Of a stretch of 64,000 nt of DNA, positions 26,572 to 33,757 are shown piece by piece (the stretch's first letter is position 1; each line of letters begins with the position of its first letter). The DNA comes from DASQUK01 sp963717085 (GTDB lineage Bacteria; Actinomycetota; Acidimicrobiia; Acidimicrobiales; VFJN01). The notes under the pieces were generated by a model, which was not told the origin of the DNA, did no database searches, and saw only the letters and a program-made list of their open reading frames with translations. Position numbers and translations under genes: made by a program. Location: the NCBI GenBank assembly GCA_963717085.1, contig CAVQVM010000013.1, positions 1 to 64,000 of the forward strand, given 5' to 3'.

Positions 26572-26593
26572 ATTGTGAACAATCTTGTCAACA
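26572..26593. promoter_or_regulatory. Putative GntR/FCD operator 4, with an adjacent second half-matching site (ligJ / ligA)
   Basis: ATTGTGAACAAT at 26572-26583 fits the island consensus; CTTGTCAACAGG follows immediately (core TTGTCAACA at 26585-26593), its centre 12 bp away. Two dimers on one helix face could bind side by side between ligJ and ligA. Confidence 0.62.
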
Positions 26594-26639
26594 GGTGGAT
26601 GCTACCCTGGCCAGCGCCCACCGAGGAGGGAGTGGTTCG

Positions 26640-27035
26640 TTGCCGGCACCGCGCGACTACGACGACATCCCGGGCACGATTGTGTTCGATGGACGGCGCA
26701 GCCGGAGGGGCTACGCGCTCAACAAGTTCCTGATGTCGCTGAACCAGCCCGCCAACCGCGAGGCGTTCCGGAACGACGAACGCGCCTACCTCGACGGGTT
26801 CGCCCTGGACGACGAACAACGGGAAGCCGTGCTGCGGCGCGAATGGCTGCGGCTCATCGAGCTGGGCGGCAACGTGTACTACACGTACAAGCTGGCCGCC
26901 TGCGACGGGATGACATTCCAGGACCTGGCCGGTGAGCAGACCGGCATGACCGCCGAGGACTTCGCGCAGATGATGCTCGACGGCGGCCGGTCGCCCGAGG
27001 GGAACCGAAGTCGCGCCGAATGGGATGCGCACTGA
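26640..27035 (+). CDS. ligA: Protocatechuate 4,5-dioxygenase alpha subunit LigA
   Basis: 131-aa small subunit of the extradiol dioxygenase, which caps the active site of LigB. Family segments: DYDDIPGTIVFDGRRSRRG near the start, LNKFLMSLNQPANREAF, and EWLRLIELGGNVYYTYKLAACDG; LigA is normally about 139 aa. No ATG or GTG is in frame at the right place: the only start fitting the family N-terminus is TTG at 26640, preceded by the excellent RBS GAGGAGGGAG at 26623-26632. The stop overlaps the ligB start by one base (TGATG). Confidence 0.92.
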   Translation: MPAPRDYDDIPGTIVFDGRRSRRGYALNKFLMSLNQPANREAFRNDERAYLDGFALDDEQREAVLRREWLRLIELGGNVYYTYKLAACDGMTFQDLAGEQTGMTAEDFAQMMLDGGRSPEGNRSRAEWDAH

Positions 27036-27874
27036 TGGCCCGGCTCGTCGGCGGTGTCGGCTGTTCGCACGTGCCGGCGGTCGGCGCGGCCATCGACAAG
27101 GGCAAGACCCGGGATTCCTACTGGGCGCCCTACTTCGCGAAGCTGGAGCCGGCCCGCGCCTGGATGGCCGAGGCACGGCCCGACGTGTGCGTCGTCGTCT
27201 ACAACGACCACGCCAACGCCTTCTCGCTCGAGGTCATCCCCACGTTCGCCCTCGGGCTGGCCGACGAGTTCCCGCCGGCCGACGAGGGCTATGGGCCCCG
27301 CCCGGTGCCCGTCGTCCACGGCCACCCCGAACTGGCCTGGCACCTCGCCGAGGCGCTCATCATCGACGAGTTCGACCTCACCCTCGTCAACGAGATGGCG
27401 GTCGACCACGGGCTGACGGTGCCGTTGTCGGTGATGTTCGGCGAGCCGGAGGCCTGGCCGAGCCGGGTCATCCCGCTCTGCGTCAATGTGGTCCAGTTCC
27501 CGCCGCCGACCGGCAATCGGTGCTACCGGCTCGGCCAGGCGATCCGCCGGGCGATCGACGCCTTCGAGGGCGACGAGCGGGTGGTGGTGTTCGGCACAGG
27601 CGGCATGTCGCACCAACTCCAGGGCGAGCGCGCCGGCTTCATCAACGTCGACTTCGACACCCGCTTTCTCGACGGGCTGGTGGCCGACCCCGAGGCCATC
27701 GCCGGCATCCATCACGTCGAGTACCTGCGCGAGGCGGGCTCGGAAGGCATCGAGCTCGTGATGTGGCTCGTGATGCGAGGTGCGCTGGGCCCGGGCGTGC
27801 GAGAGGTGTACCGGGCGACGCATGTCCCCACGTCGAACACCCACAACGGACTGCTCATCCTCGAGGACGCCTAA
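27035..27874 (+). CDS. ligB: Protocatechuate 4,5-dioxygenase beta subunit LigB
   Basis: 279-aa catalytic subunit of the type II (LigB-fold) extradiol dioxygenase, which cleaves protocatechuate between C4 and C5 with Fe(II) and O2. Iron ligands are expected at His in GCSHVPAVG and His in YNDHANAFSL, with Glu in LVNEMAVDHGLTVPL; FGTGGMSHQLQGERAGF is another family signature. The ATG at 27035 is used rather than one five codons upstream because it gives the usual MARxxGG start and a TGATG coupling with ligA. LigB is usually about 300 aa. Confidence 0.95.
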   Translation: MARLVGGVGCSHVPAVGAAIDKGKTRDSYWAPYFAKLEPARAWMAEARPDVCVVVYNDHANAFSLEVIPTFALGLADEFPPADEGYGPRPVPVVHGHPELAWHLAEALIIDEFDLTLVNEMAVDHGLTVPLSVMFGEPEAWPSRVIPLCVNVVQFPPPTGNRCYRLGQAIRRAIDAFEGDERVVVFGTGGMSHQLQGERAGFINVDFDTRFLDGLVADPEAIAGIHHVEYLREAGSEGIELVMWLVMRGALGPGVREVYRATHVPTSNTHNGLLILEDA

Positions 27875-27906
27875 GCCCGCGGTCGCCGTGTCGGCCAAGG
27901 GCGGGC
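27875..27906. terminator. Possible bidirectional terminator hairpin between ligB and the MBL gene
   Basis: GCCCGC at 27875-27880 pairs with GCGGGC at 27901-27906 in the 35-bp gap between convergent genes. There is no T-tract and the loop is 20 nt, so this is a weak call. Confidence 0.3.
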
Positions 27907-27909
27907 GAG

Positions 27910-28884
27910 CTAGTGGCGGCCGCGGGCGGCGGCCATGAGGCCCACGATGGTCGCGGGATCGGTGGCGACGTCGGCGCCCATCTCGCGATAGAGGGCGGCG
28001 ACGTTGGCGACCAGCCGCTCCGGTTCCCGCAGGTCGCCGTACGGTCCGAGGTCGATGTCCGCGGCCGCCTCGAGCGGGCTCATCCCGGCGTCGCAACGGG
28101 CCCGCGCCTCGGTAGCGAGGTGCTCGAAGTAGGCCTTGAGGCGGGCGACCGTCTCGAGCGTGGTCACCGGGCCGTGACCGGGCACGACGGTGGTCACCCC
28201 CTCGAGTCCGAGGAGCAGATCGCAGGCGGCGATCCAGTTCGCGATGGGCCCGGACCACACGATGGGGTGGCCGCCGTGGAAGAGGATGTCGCCCGTGAAC
28301 ACCACGCCCGCATCCGGCACGTGGACGATCACGTCGCCGTCGGTGTGGGCGGGGCCGACCTCGAGGAGGTGCACCGGCCGATCGCCGACCGTCAGGTCGA
28401 GCCCGCCCGTGAACGTGCGATTGGGCGCCACCAGCTCGATGCCGTCGAAGTCGAAGCCGCCGAAGATGTCGAGCAGGAAGGCCCCGGCTTCGCCCATATC
28501 GGGCGCGGCCTTCATGAGACCGGCGAGCGCGGCGGGTGGCAGCGCGGCCATCTCCGCGGCGCACGCCTGCGAGGCGACGATGGCGGCCCCGGCGACCAGG
28601 GCGTTGCCGTAGCAGTGGTCGCCGTTGGCGTGCGTGTTGACGACGGTGGCGATCCGTTCGGCCGCGGGGGTCGCCTGCCGCAGGGCAGTGAGCATCTGCT
28701 CGGTCAGATGGAGATCGAACAGCGTGTCCACCAGCAATGAGCTGGCCCCGTCGTCGCTGGCGACCAGCCCGGCGTTGGACAGTCCCCAGCCGCCGTCGGG
28801 CTGGAGGTAGGCCCACACCCCGTCTGCGATCTGGTGGGCCCCCCGGGTGTAGGGCACGTCGGTCGGCGAAGGCATCGCCGCCAT
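27910..28884 (-). CDS. MBL-fold metallo-hydrolase
   Basis: About 324-aa metallo-beta-lactamase-fold hydrolase. The first metal motif reads NTHANGDHCYGN, where the usual second His of HxHxDH is replaced by Asn (H-A-N-G-D-H), a variant shared by a known subgroup with DH-only second-site chemistry. Further ligands are His in VGPAHTDGD, Asp in VFTGDILFHGGHP and His in VVPGHGPV. ATGs at 28884 and 28875 are both possible. It is convergent with ligB and probably not part of the aromatic regulon; the substrate is unknown. Confidence 0.85.
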   Translation of the reverse strand: MAAMPSPTDVPYTRGAHQIADGVWAYLQPDGGWGLSNAGLVASDDGASSLLVDTLFDLHLTEQMLTALRQATPAAERIATVVNTHANGDHCYGNALVAGAAIVASQACAAEMAALPPAALAGLMKAAPDMGEAGAFLLDIFGGFDFDGIELVAPNRTFTGGLDLTVGDRPVHLLEVGPAHTDGDVIVHVPDAGVVFTGDILFHGGHPIVWSGPIANWIAACDLLLGLEGVTTVVPGHGPVTTLETVARLKAYFEHLATEARARCDAGMSPLEAAADIDLGPYGDLREPERLVANVAALYREMGADVATDPATIVGLMAAARGRH

Positions 28885-29045
28885 GTTGCAACGGCCGAGC
28901 CGGCGCGCACCAGCATCCACTCTCGCCCATGGCCGGACCGCCGGCGGCGAGTACCATCGGCCCCGAGGGCGTGAGAGCAATAAGGCGTCCCGGGGCATCG
29001 TATGAGGTTCCCGGCCTGTGCTCGGCGCCCCTCGTGGAGGCGGAC

Positions 29046-29849
29046 ATGAACATGCGCATCACGCGGGCGGTTCGAGCCACCGGACGACTCGAGGTCGAGC
29101 AACCCCGGCGGTGGTCGTGGCTCAGCGCCACCGGCCCGTTCTCACCGCTGAACGAGCCGGGCAAGCCGGCGAGCTTCGTCTTCGAGCAGATCAGCGACAA
29201 GACCTTCCGCATCCCTGAGGGATTCGGTTTCCAGTACAACCCCCCGGGCGAGGCGGCGATCGCGGTCACCCACGACAACCTGCCGTCCACGGACTTCGCC
29301 TCGATCCCCCGCTACATGTCGTGGTTCGTGAGCCGCTACGGCCGGCATACGCCGGCGGCGTTGGTGCACGACGAGCTGGTCACCGACGGCATGGAGTTCG
29401 ACGCGCGCAAGCGTGCCGACCGTCTGTTCCTCCAGATGCTGGACGACCTCGACGTGCCCCCGGTGCAGAGCCGCGTCATGTGGACGGCCGTCACCCTTGC
29501 GACCCGATTTCGCGGGCCGCTGGCCGCCAAGGCGGGGGTGGCCCTCTGGGCCGTGCTCGCGGCCGCCGGCATGGGCGCGCTGATCTGGGGGCTGGTGACG
29601 CTCAATGCCTGGCTGATCGTCGCCGCGCTCGTCGCCCCCGCAGTCGCCGCCCTGCTGTGGGGCGGCCAGCGGTCGGCAGGGCTGATCGCGGGCTACGCGC
29701 TGCCGGTCATCGCCGTGCCCGCGCTCGCCTCCTTCGGCGGCTACTGGATCTACTGGGCGATCGAGAAGGGCGTGAAGGTCGTCCGCCAACGGAAGCCCGA
29801 GAACCGGGGAGAACCGCTCCCGGACCCGGTCGGCTACCAGGGCCGATAG
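29046..29849 (+). CDS. DUF1353 protein with C-terminal membrane segments
   Basis: 267 aa from ATG 29046, which follows GGAGGCGGAC. Residues 40-140 match the DUF1353 pattern (TFRIPEGFGFQY, STDFASIPRYMSWFV, PAALVHDELV), a domain common in phages and bacterial genomes and of uncertain function. The C-terminal part has four hydrophobic segments (AGVALWAVLAAAGMGALIWG onward) and a basic tail. The combination of a DUF1353 domain and a membrane anchor suggests a membrane-tethered protein facing the cytoplasm; no enzymatic role can be stated. Confidence 0.75.
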   Translation: MNMRITRAVRATGRLEVEQPRRWSWLSATGPFSPLNEPGKPASFVFEQISDKTFRIPEGFGFQYNPPGEAAIAVTHDNLPSTDFASIPRYMSWFVSRYGRHTPAALVHDELVTDGMEFDARKRADRLFLQMLDDLDVPPVQSRVMWTAVTLATRFRGPLAAKAGVALWAVLAAAGMGALIWGLVTLNAWLIVAALVAPAVAALLWGGQRSAGLIAGYALPVIAVPALASFGGYWIYWAIEKGVKVVRQRKPENRGEPLPDPVGYQGR

Positions 29850-29912
29850 CCCACCCGCAGCGCCGCACTGCTCGGGCGGGCCCCAGCGGTTGCGCCACGT
29901 AGGCTCCGGGGC

Positions 29913-30698
29913 ATGGGCACGCACCGGGTGTTCGAGGACGGCACCGGGGCCGACGCCGTCGAGCACTTCGTGGGCACCGGCTGGGTCCACGTCCGGCCTG
30001 CCGATGGCGACGCGTGGGCGCTCCGGCTACAGGCGTGGGCCGACGAGGTAGCGGCGTGGCCCGATAGCGGTGGGTGGCTGCATCACCGCGAGCTGACCGA
30101 CACCGGCGCGGCGCTGTGCCGCACGGAGAACATGGTGCCGCACCACGCCGGCCTACGGTCGATGCTGTGCTCGGGGGTGCTGGTCGACGTCGCGGGCGCG
30201 CTGCTGGGAGAGCCCGCCGTGCTCTACAAGGACAAGCTGAACTACAAGCTTCCCGGCGGCGCCGGCTACTCGGCCCACCAGGACGCGCCGGCGTACCGGT
30301 TCGTGGACGTCCACGTTTCCTGCATGGTGGCCATCGACGACGCCGCCGAGTCGAACGGCTGCCTCGAGGTGGTGTCCGGCGCCCACGACCGCCTCTGGCC
30401 CACTGACGACGCCGGATGCATCCGGGCCGACGTCGTGGACTCGATGGCGTGGCAGCCGTTGCCCGTGCGCGCCGGCGATGCGCTGTGGTTCCACTCCCGC
30501 ACGCCGCACCGCAGCGGTCCCAACCCGTCGAGTCGGCCGCGCCGGGCTTTGTACCCGACGTACAACGCCCGTTCGGAGGGCGACCTGCGAGAGGACTACT
30601 ACCGACAGAAGGCGGACGAACTGGCCGCCGCCTCGCCCGCGGGGGATCGGGTGGCCGTGTCGCTGATCGGCGACTTCCAGGGTCGGCCGGTCCGGTGA
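29913..30698 (+). CDS. Phytanoyl-CoA dioxygenase family 2OG/Fe(II) oxygenase, PhnY-like
   Basis: 261-aa non-haem iron, 2-oxoglutarate-dependent hydroxylase. The iron triad is visible: His and Asp in SAHQDAPAY (residues about 124-127) and the distal His in TPHRSGPNPS, with the 2OG-binding Arg in RRALYPTYN. The segment LYKDKLNYKLPGGAGY before the HxD is typical of PhnY/TmpA-type enzymes that hydroxylate 2-aminoethylphosphonate or related zwitterions. The next gene is an HD-domain oxygenase overlapping by GTGA, and this pairing is diagnostic for the oxidative phosphonate route; hence PhnY-like, with ectoine-type or other hydroxylases as alternatives. Confidence 0.82.
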   Translation: MGTHRVFEDGTGADAVEHFVGTGWVHVRPADGDAWALRLQAWADEVAAWPDSGGWLHHRELTDTGAALCRTENMVPHHAGLRSMLCSGVLVDVAGALLGEPAVLYKDKLNYKLPGGAGYSAHQDAPAYRFVDVHVSCMVAIDDAAESNGCLEVVSGAHDRLWPTDDAGCIRADVVDSMAWQPLPVRAGDALWFHSRTPHRSGPNPSSRPRRALYPTYNARSEGDLREDYYRQKADELAAASPAGDRVAVSLIGDFQGRPVR

Positions 30699-31225
30699 CG
30701 ACCGTCGACGAGTTGCTCGACCTCTACGAGCGCTGGGGGGCCGAGCACTACGACGAGGACGTCGGCCAGCTCGACCACGCGCTCCAGACGGCGGCGCTGG
30801 CCGCCTCGGGTGGTGCCGGCGAGCCGCTCGTCGCCGCCGCGCTGCTGCACGACGCCGGACACCTGCTGGCGCTGCGCGGCGGGCCGACCGGACCCCACGA
30901 ACGCACGGCGCCCGCATATCTGGCAGAGCTGTTCCCGGCGTCGGTGACCACGCCGATCGCCCTGCACGTTGCGGCCAAGCGGTACCTGTGTGCCGTTGAG
31001 CCCGGGTACCACGCGGGGTTGTCGGCCGGGTCGCAGCGCAGCCTTCACCGCCAGGGCGGGCCGATGGCTGCGGGCGAGCTGGCGGCTTTCCGGGCGACGC
31101 CCGGTTGGGCCGGCGCCGTCGCTTTGCGTCGATGGGACGACGCCGGCAAGGTCGACGGTGCGGCGGTGCCCGGCCTCGCTAGCTACGAGCCGCTGCTGCG
31201 GTCACTGGCGTGCTCCGGGTCTTGA
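30695..31225 (+). CDS. HD-domain protein, PhnZ/TmpB-like diiron oxygenase
   Basis: 176-aa HD-fold protein from GTG 30695. Metal ligands: His in QLDHALQTA (about 26), the HD pair in ALLHDAGHLL (His50, Asp51), His in GPHERTAP, His in ALHVAAKRYLC and Asp in RRWDDAGKV. The N-terminal HYDEDVGQLDH patch resembles the Tyr/Glu lid of PhnZ, which cleaves the C-P bond of hydroxylated aminoethylphosphonate by O2. Coupling to the PhnY-like gene by a 4-bp overlap supports this over a nucleotide hydrolase. Its 3' end overlaps the next gene by 16 bp. Confidence 0.8.
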   Translation: MTTVDELLDLYERWGAEHYDEDVGQLDHALQTAALAASGGAGEPLVAAALLHDAGHLLALRGGPTGPHERTAPAYLAELFPASVTTPIALHVAAKRYLCAVEPGYHAGLSAGSQRSLHRQGGPMAAGELAAFRATPGWAGAVALRRWDDAGKVDGAAVPGLASYEPLLRSLACSGS

Positions 31226-31998
31226 CCCTCAACATCTGGAATCTCTCCGGCCACTGGCGATCGCGGCGGGAGGCGATCCTGGGCGTGGTCCGGAGCTGGA
31301 CGCCGGACGTGGTGTGCCTGCAGGAGGTGGTGGCGAACGAGAGGGGCAACCAGGCCGAGTGGCTGGCGTCCGAGCTCGGCGGCTGGTCGGTGGCGTACGC
31401 CGGGGAGCCGCTGGTCGCAGGGACCGCCCGCTTCGGCAACGCCGTGTTGAGCCGTTGGCCGATCGAGACCGACTCCAGCGCCCAACTGCCCTACGTGCCG
31501 GACGAGCTGGAGGTGCAGCGCCTCATCGTGCACGCCCGCACGGGAGGAGTCGACGTGTTCTCGACCCACCTGGCGTGGCAGCTGCACGACGCCGCCCTGC
31601 GGGAGCGCCAGGTGCAGGCGTTGGTGCGGTTCGTGTCCGAGTGCACCGACCCGGCGGCGCCGCTCGGGCCGGTCGTGGCCGGCGACTTCAACGCCGAACC
31701 CGACTCGAATGCCGTCCGCTACCTCTCGGGGCTCGCCTCCCTCGATGGCACCAGCGTGTACCTCCAGGATGCCTGGCGGTTGGCCGGCGACGGTGGGCCC
31801 GGGATCACCTGGTCGAACCGGAACCCTCACGCCGAGCTCGACCGGGAGCCGGATCGGCGCATCGACTACATCTTCAGCGGCTTTCACGGTCGGGGTGGTG
31901 GGGGGCGCCCGGTCGAGTGCCGGGTAGTGGCCGACGAGCCTGCGGACGGCATCTGGCCCTCGGATCACTTCGGGCTCCTCGCCGTCCTCCAGCGTTGA
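31210..31998 (+). CDS. Endonuclease/exonuclease/phosphatase (EEP) family hydrolase
   Basis: 262-aa EEP-fold metal hydrolase. Motifs in order: TLNIWNLSG (Asn), VVCLQEVV (metal Glu near 38), STHLAWQ, AGDFNAEPDS (Asp/Asn near 160), RRIDYIF (Asp) and the catalytic SDHFGLLAV near the C-terminus. No signal peptide, so cytoplasmic. GTG start lies inside the preceding HD gene, implying coupled translation. In this context it may act on a phospho- or phosphonate-linked substrate, but phosphodiesterase or nuclease roles cannot be separated by sequence. Confidence 0.85.
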   Translation: MLRVLTLNIWNLSGHWRSRREAILGVVRSWTPDVVCLQEVVANERGNQAEWLASELGGWSVAYAGEPLVAGTARFGNAVLSRWPIETDSSAQLPYVPDELEVQRLIVHARTGGVDVFSTHLAWQLHDAALRERQVQALVRFVSECTDPAAPLGPVVAGDFNAEPDSNAVRYLSGLASLDGTSVYLQDAWRLAGDGGPGITWSNRNPHAELDREPDRRIDYIFSGFHGRGGGGRPVECRVVADEPADGIWPSDHFGLLAVLQR

Positions 31999-32013
31999 GT
32001 CGAGAGGAAGCAG

Positions 32014-32652
32014 ATGACCCGTCCGTCACGCAGCGCGACCCAGGCCCAGACCCGCGAGCGACTGCTCGACGCCGCCGAGGGGGCCTTCGCCGCCGAGGGC
32101 TTCGGGGGTGCGAGCCTCGATCGCATCGCCGAGGCGGCCGGGTTCACGCGCGGTGCGGTCTACTCGAACTTCGCCGACAAGGCGGACCTGTTCGTCGCCG
32201 TGCTCGACCGCCGCCTTGACCGTCGCTACGCCGAGGTGGCGGACGCGATGCTCGCCGCACGCGATCCCGACGCCTTCGTCGGTGCGTTGCGCAGCCCGGC
32301 GTGGAAGGCCCGCGGGCGCGAGGACGCCATGCGGCAGTGGCTGATGCTGCGCGACGAGTTCCGCCTCTTCGCCCTGCGCAACCCTTCCGCCGCCGAGCGT
32401 CTCGCCCGCCACGACCGGCGCCTGCGCGACTACTACGTCGAGGCGATCACCCATCTCCTGGGCCGGCTGGGTGTCGAGCTACCGATGAACCCCCGGCTTG
32501 CGGCCGCCATGGTTCTGGCGGTCGACGAAAGCCTCCTCAGGCAGCACTGGATCGACCCCGACGACGTCTCCGAGACCGCCGTGGCCGACGCCATCGAGTT
32601 CCTGCTCGACGCGGCGGTCGCCCTCTCGCGCACCCGCGATCCCTCGGGCTGA
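32014..32652 (+). CDS. TetR-family transcriptional regulator
   Basis: 212-aa TetR-type protein. The HTH lies at residues 10-60: TRERLLDAAEGAFAAEGF, then GASLDRIAEAAGFTRGAVYSNFADKADLF, typical recognition helix and turn. The C-terminal ligand domain is family-specific. ATG at 32014 follows GAGAGGAAGC and is 15 bp after the EEP gene, so it probably belongs to the same transcript as the PhnY/PhnZ-like pair and may control it. The convergent aspartoacylase gene ends 10 bp later. Confidence 0.87.
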   Translation: MTRPSRSATQAQTRERLLDAAEGAFAAEGFGGASLDRIAEAAGFTRGAVYSNFADKADLFVAVLDRRLDRRYAEVADAMLAARDPDAFVGALRSPAWKARGREDAMRQWLMLRDEFRLFALRNPSAAERLARHDRRLRDYYVEAITHLLGRLGVELPMNPRLAAAMVLAVDESLLRQHWIDPDDVSETAVADAIEFLLDAAVALSRTRDPSG

Positions 32653-32662
32653 CGGGGGCCGC

Positions 32663-33712
32663 CTAGTCGAGCAGTCCCGACGTGTAGAACAGGCAGTCGC
32701 GACGTGCCTGCTGAACCGTCGTGGTCATCATGACCGGCATGATCTCGGTAACGACGACCACCCGTCCGTCGGGCGTCGCGCGGAACAGCTGGTCGGTCAC
32801 GTCCCTCCCCGCCATGTCGCTGGCCAGCAGCGGCATCGCGGCGCCGGCGTCGATGTGGCCGATCGTGTGCTCCGCGGGGAGCACGTCGAAGTTGTAGGCG
32901 TCCAGCCCCGGAGCGATCACGAAGTCGGGCTCGCCGTCAGCGGCGTCGAACGAGAAGGCCACCTCGGGACGGACCGTGACCCGATGCAGGATCTCGACCA
33001 TACGCAGGGGGCGGGCGCGCTCGTCGGCGTCGGGCACGGTAAAGGTCTCGGCCGCGAGGAAGCGGTGGACCACCGCGGAGGCGAAGGCGGTCCCCTCAGG
33101 AAGGTGGGGGAGCCCACACTCAACCGACACGGTCGGGCAGGCCGGCGCCAGTGCCTCCATCAGCGTGTGGGCGCGCAGCCGCCAATGAAGCATCGTGTCG
33201 GCACACAGCGACGCGAGCAGGAGACCCTCCGGGCTCAGCTGCGTCAGGATCGCATAGCACGGGTTCCGGCCACTGTTGTTGTGCAGGTCGATGGCCGCCT
33301 CGAGGTGCGCTGATCGAAGCTCCTCGAGGATCGTGGCCGCGCCTCGTCGCATCCTGGTGGTGGCGGGGCCCACGTCCCAGATGCGGTTGAAATCCTCCTG
33401 GTCGTCGAGGTGACGGTGTGCGTACAGCCCGTCCTGGATCGCGGCCCGGACGTTGCCGATCAGCACCCACAGGTCGAACGGGAAACGATCCCCGCGCCGC
33501 AGGAGTTCCACCACCGCCTGGAAGCCCGAGGGCTCGTTGCCATGCATGAGGCATGCGATCAAGCGCCCCTTGGGCGCAGCCGCGGTGCTGGCGGCCGGGA
33601 TCCGGACGAGCGCCGGCTTGTCCGCCAACGCGACGAGGACGGACTCGTCCGATCCCTCGAGGAGCGCCTTGAGGTCCTCGTAGCCGTCGAAGCGGTGATA
33701 CAGCCCAGCCAT
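32663..33712 (-). CDS. M14-type succinylglutamate desuccinylase/aspartoacylase family protein
   Basis: 349-aa zinc amidohydrolase of the AstE/AspA group. Zinc ligands: His and Glu in LMHGNEPSG (about residue 57-60) and His in AIDLHNNSGRNP near 142, with catalytic Glu in VSVECGLPH. The C-terminal part (about 240-349) is the beta-rich extension found in this subgroup. It lies 45 bp downstream of a GCS2-type ligase gene in the same orientation, a pairing I have seen in other high-GC genomes; an amide made by one enzyme may be cleaved by the other. Substrate unknown. Confidence 0.82.
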   Translation of the reverse strand: MAGLYHRFDGYEDLKALLEGSDESVLVALADKPALVRIPAASTAAAPKGRLIACLMHGNEPSGFQAVVELLRRGDRFPFDLWVLIGNVRAAIQDGLYAHRHLDDQEDFNRIWDVGPATTRMRRGAATILEELRSAHLEAAIDLHNNSGRNPCYAILTQLSPEGLLLASLCADTMLHWRLRAHTLMEALAPACPTVSVECGLPHLPEGTAFASAVVHRFLAAETFTVPDADERARPLRMVEILHRVTVRPEVAFSFDAADGEPDFVIAPGLDAYNFDVLPAEHTIGHIDAGAAMPLLASDMAGRDVTDQLFRATPDGRVVVVTEIMPVMMTTTVQQARRDCLFYTSGLLD

Positions 33713-33757
33713 GGCTCGCCAAGCTATCGGCTGCCGGCGCTCCCGGAGACCAGGCTT

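Noticed and set aside
26879..29290. An 803-codon frame on the minus strand over ligAB and the MBL gene
   Set aside because: It crosses several confirmed genes in other frames and shows no domain; it is a GC-skew artefact.
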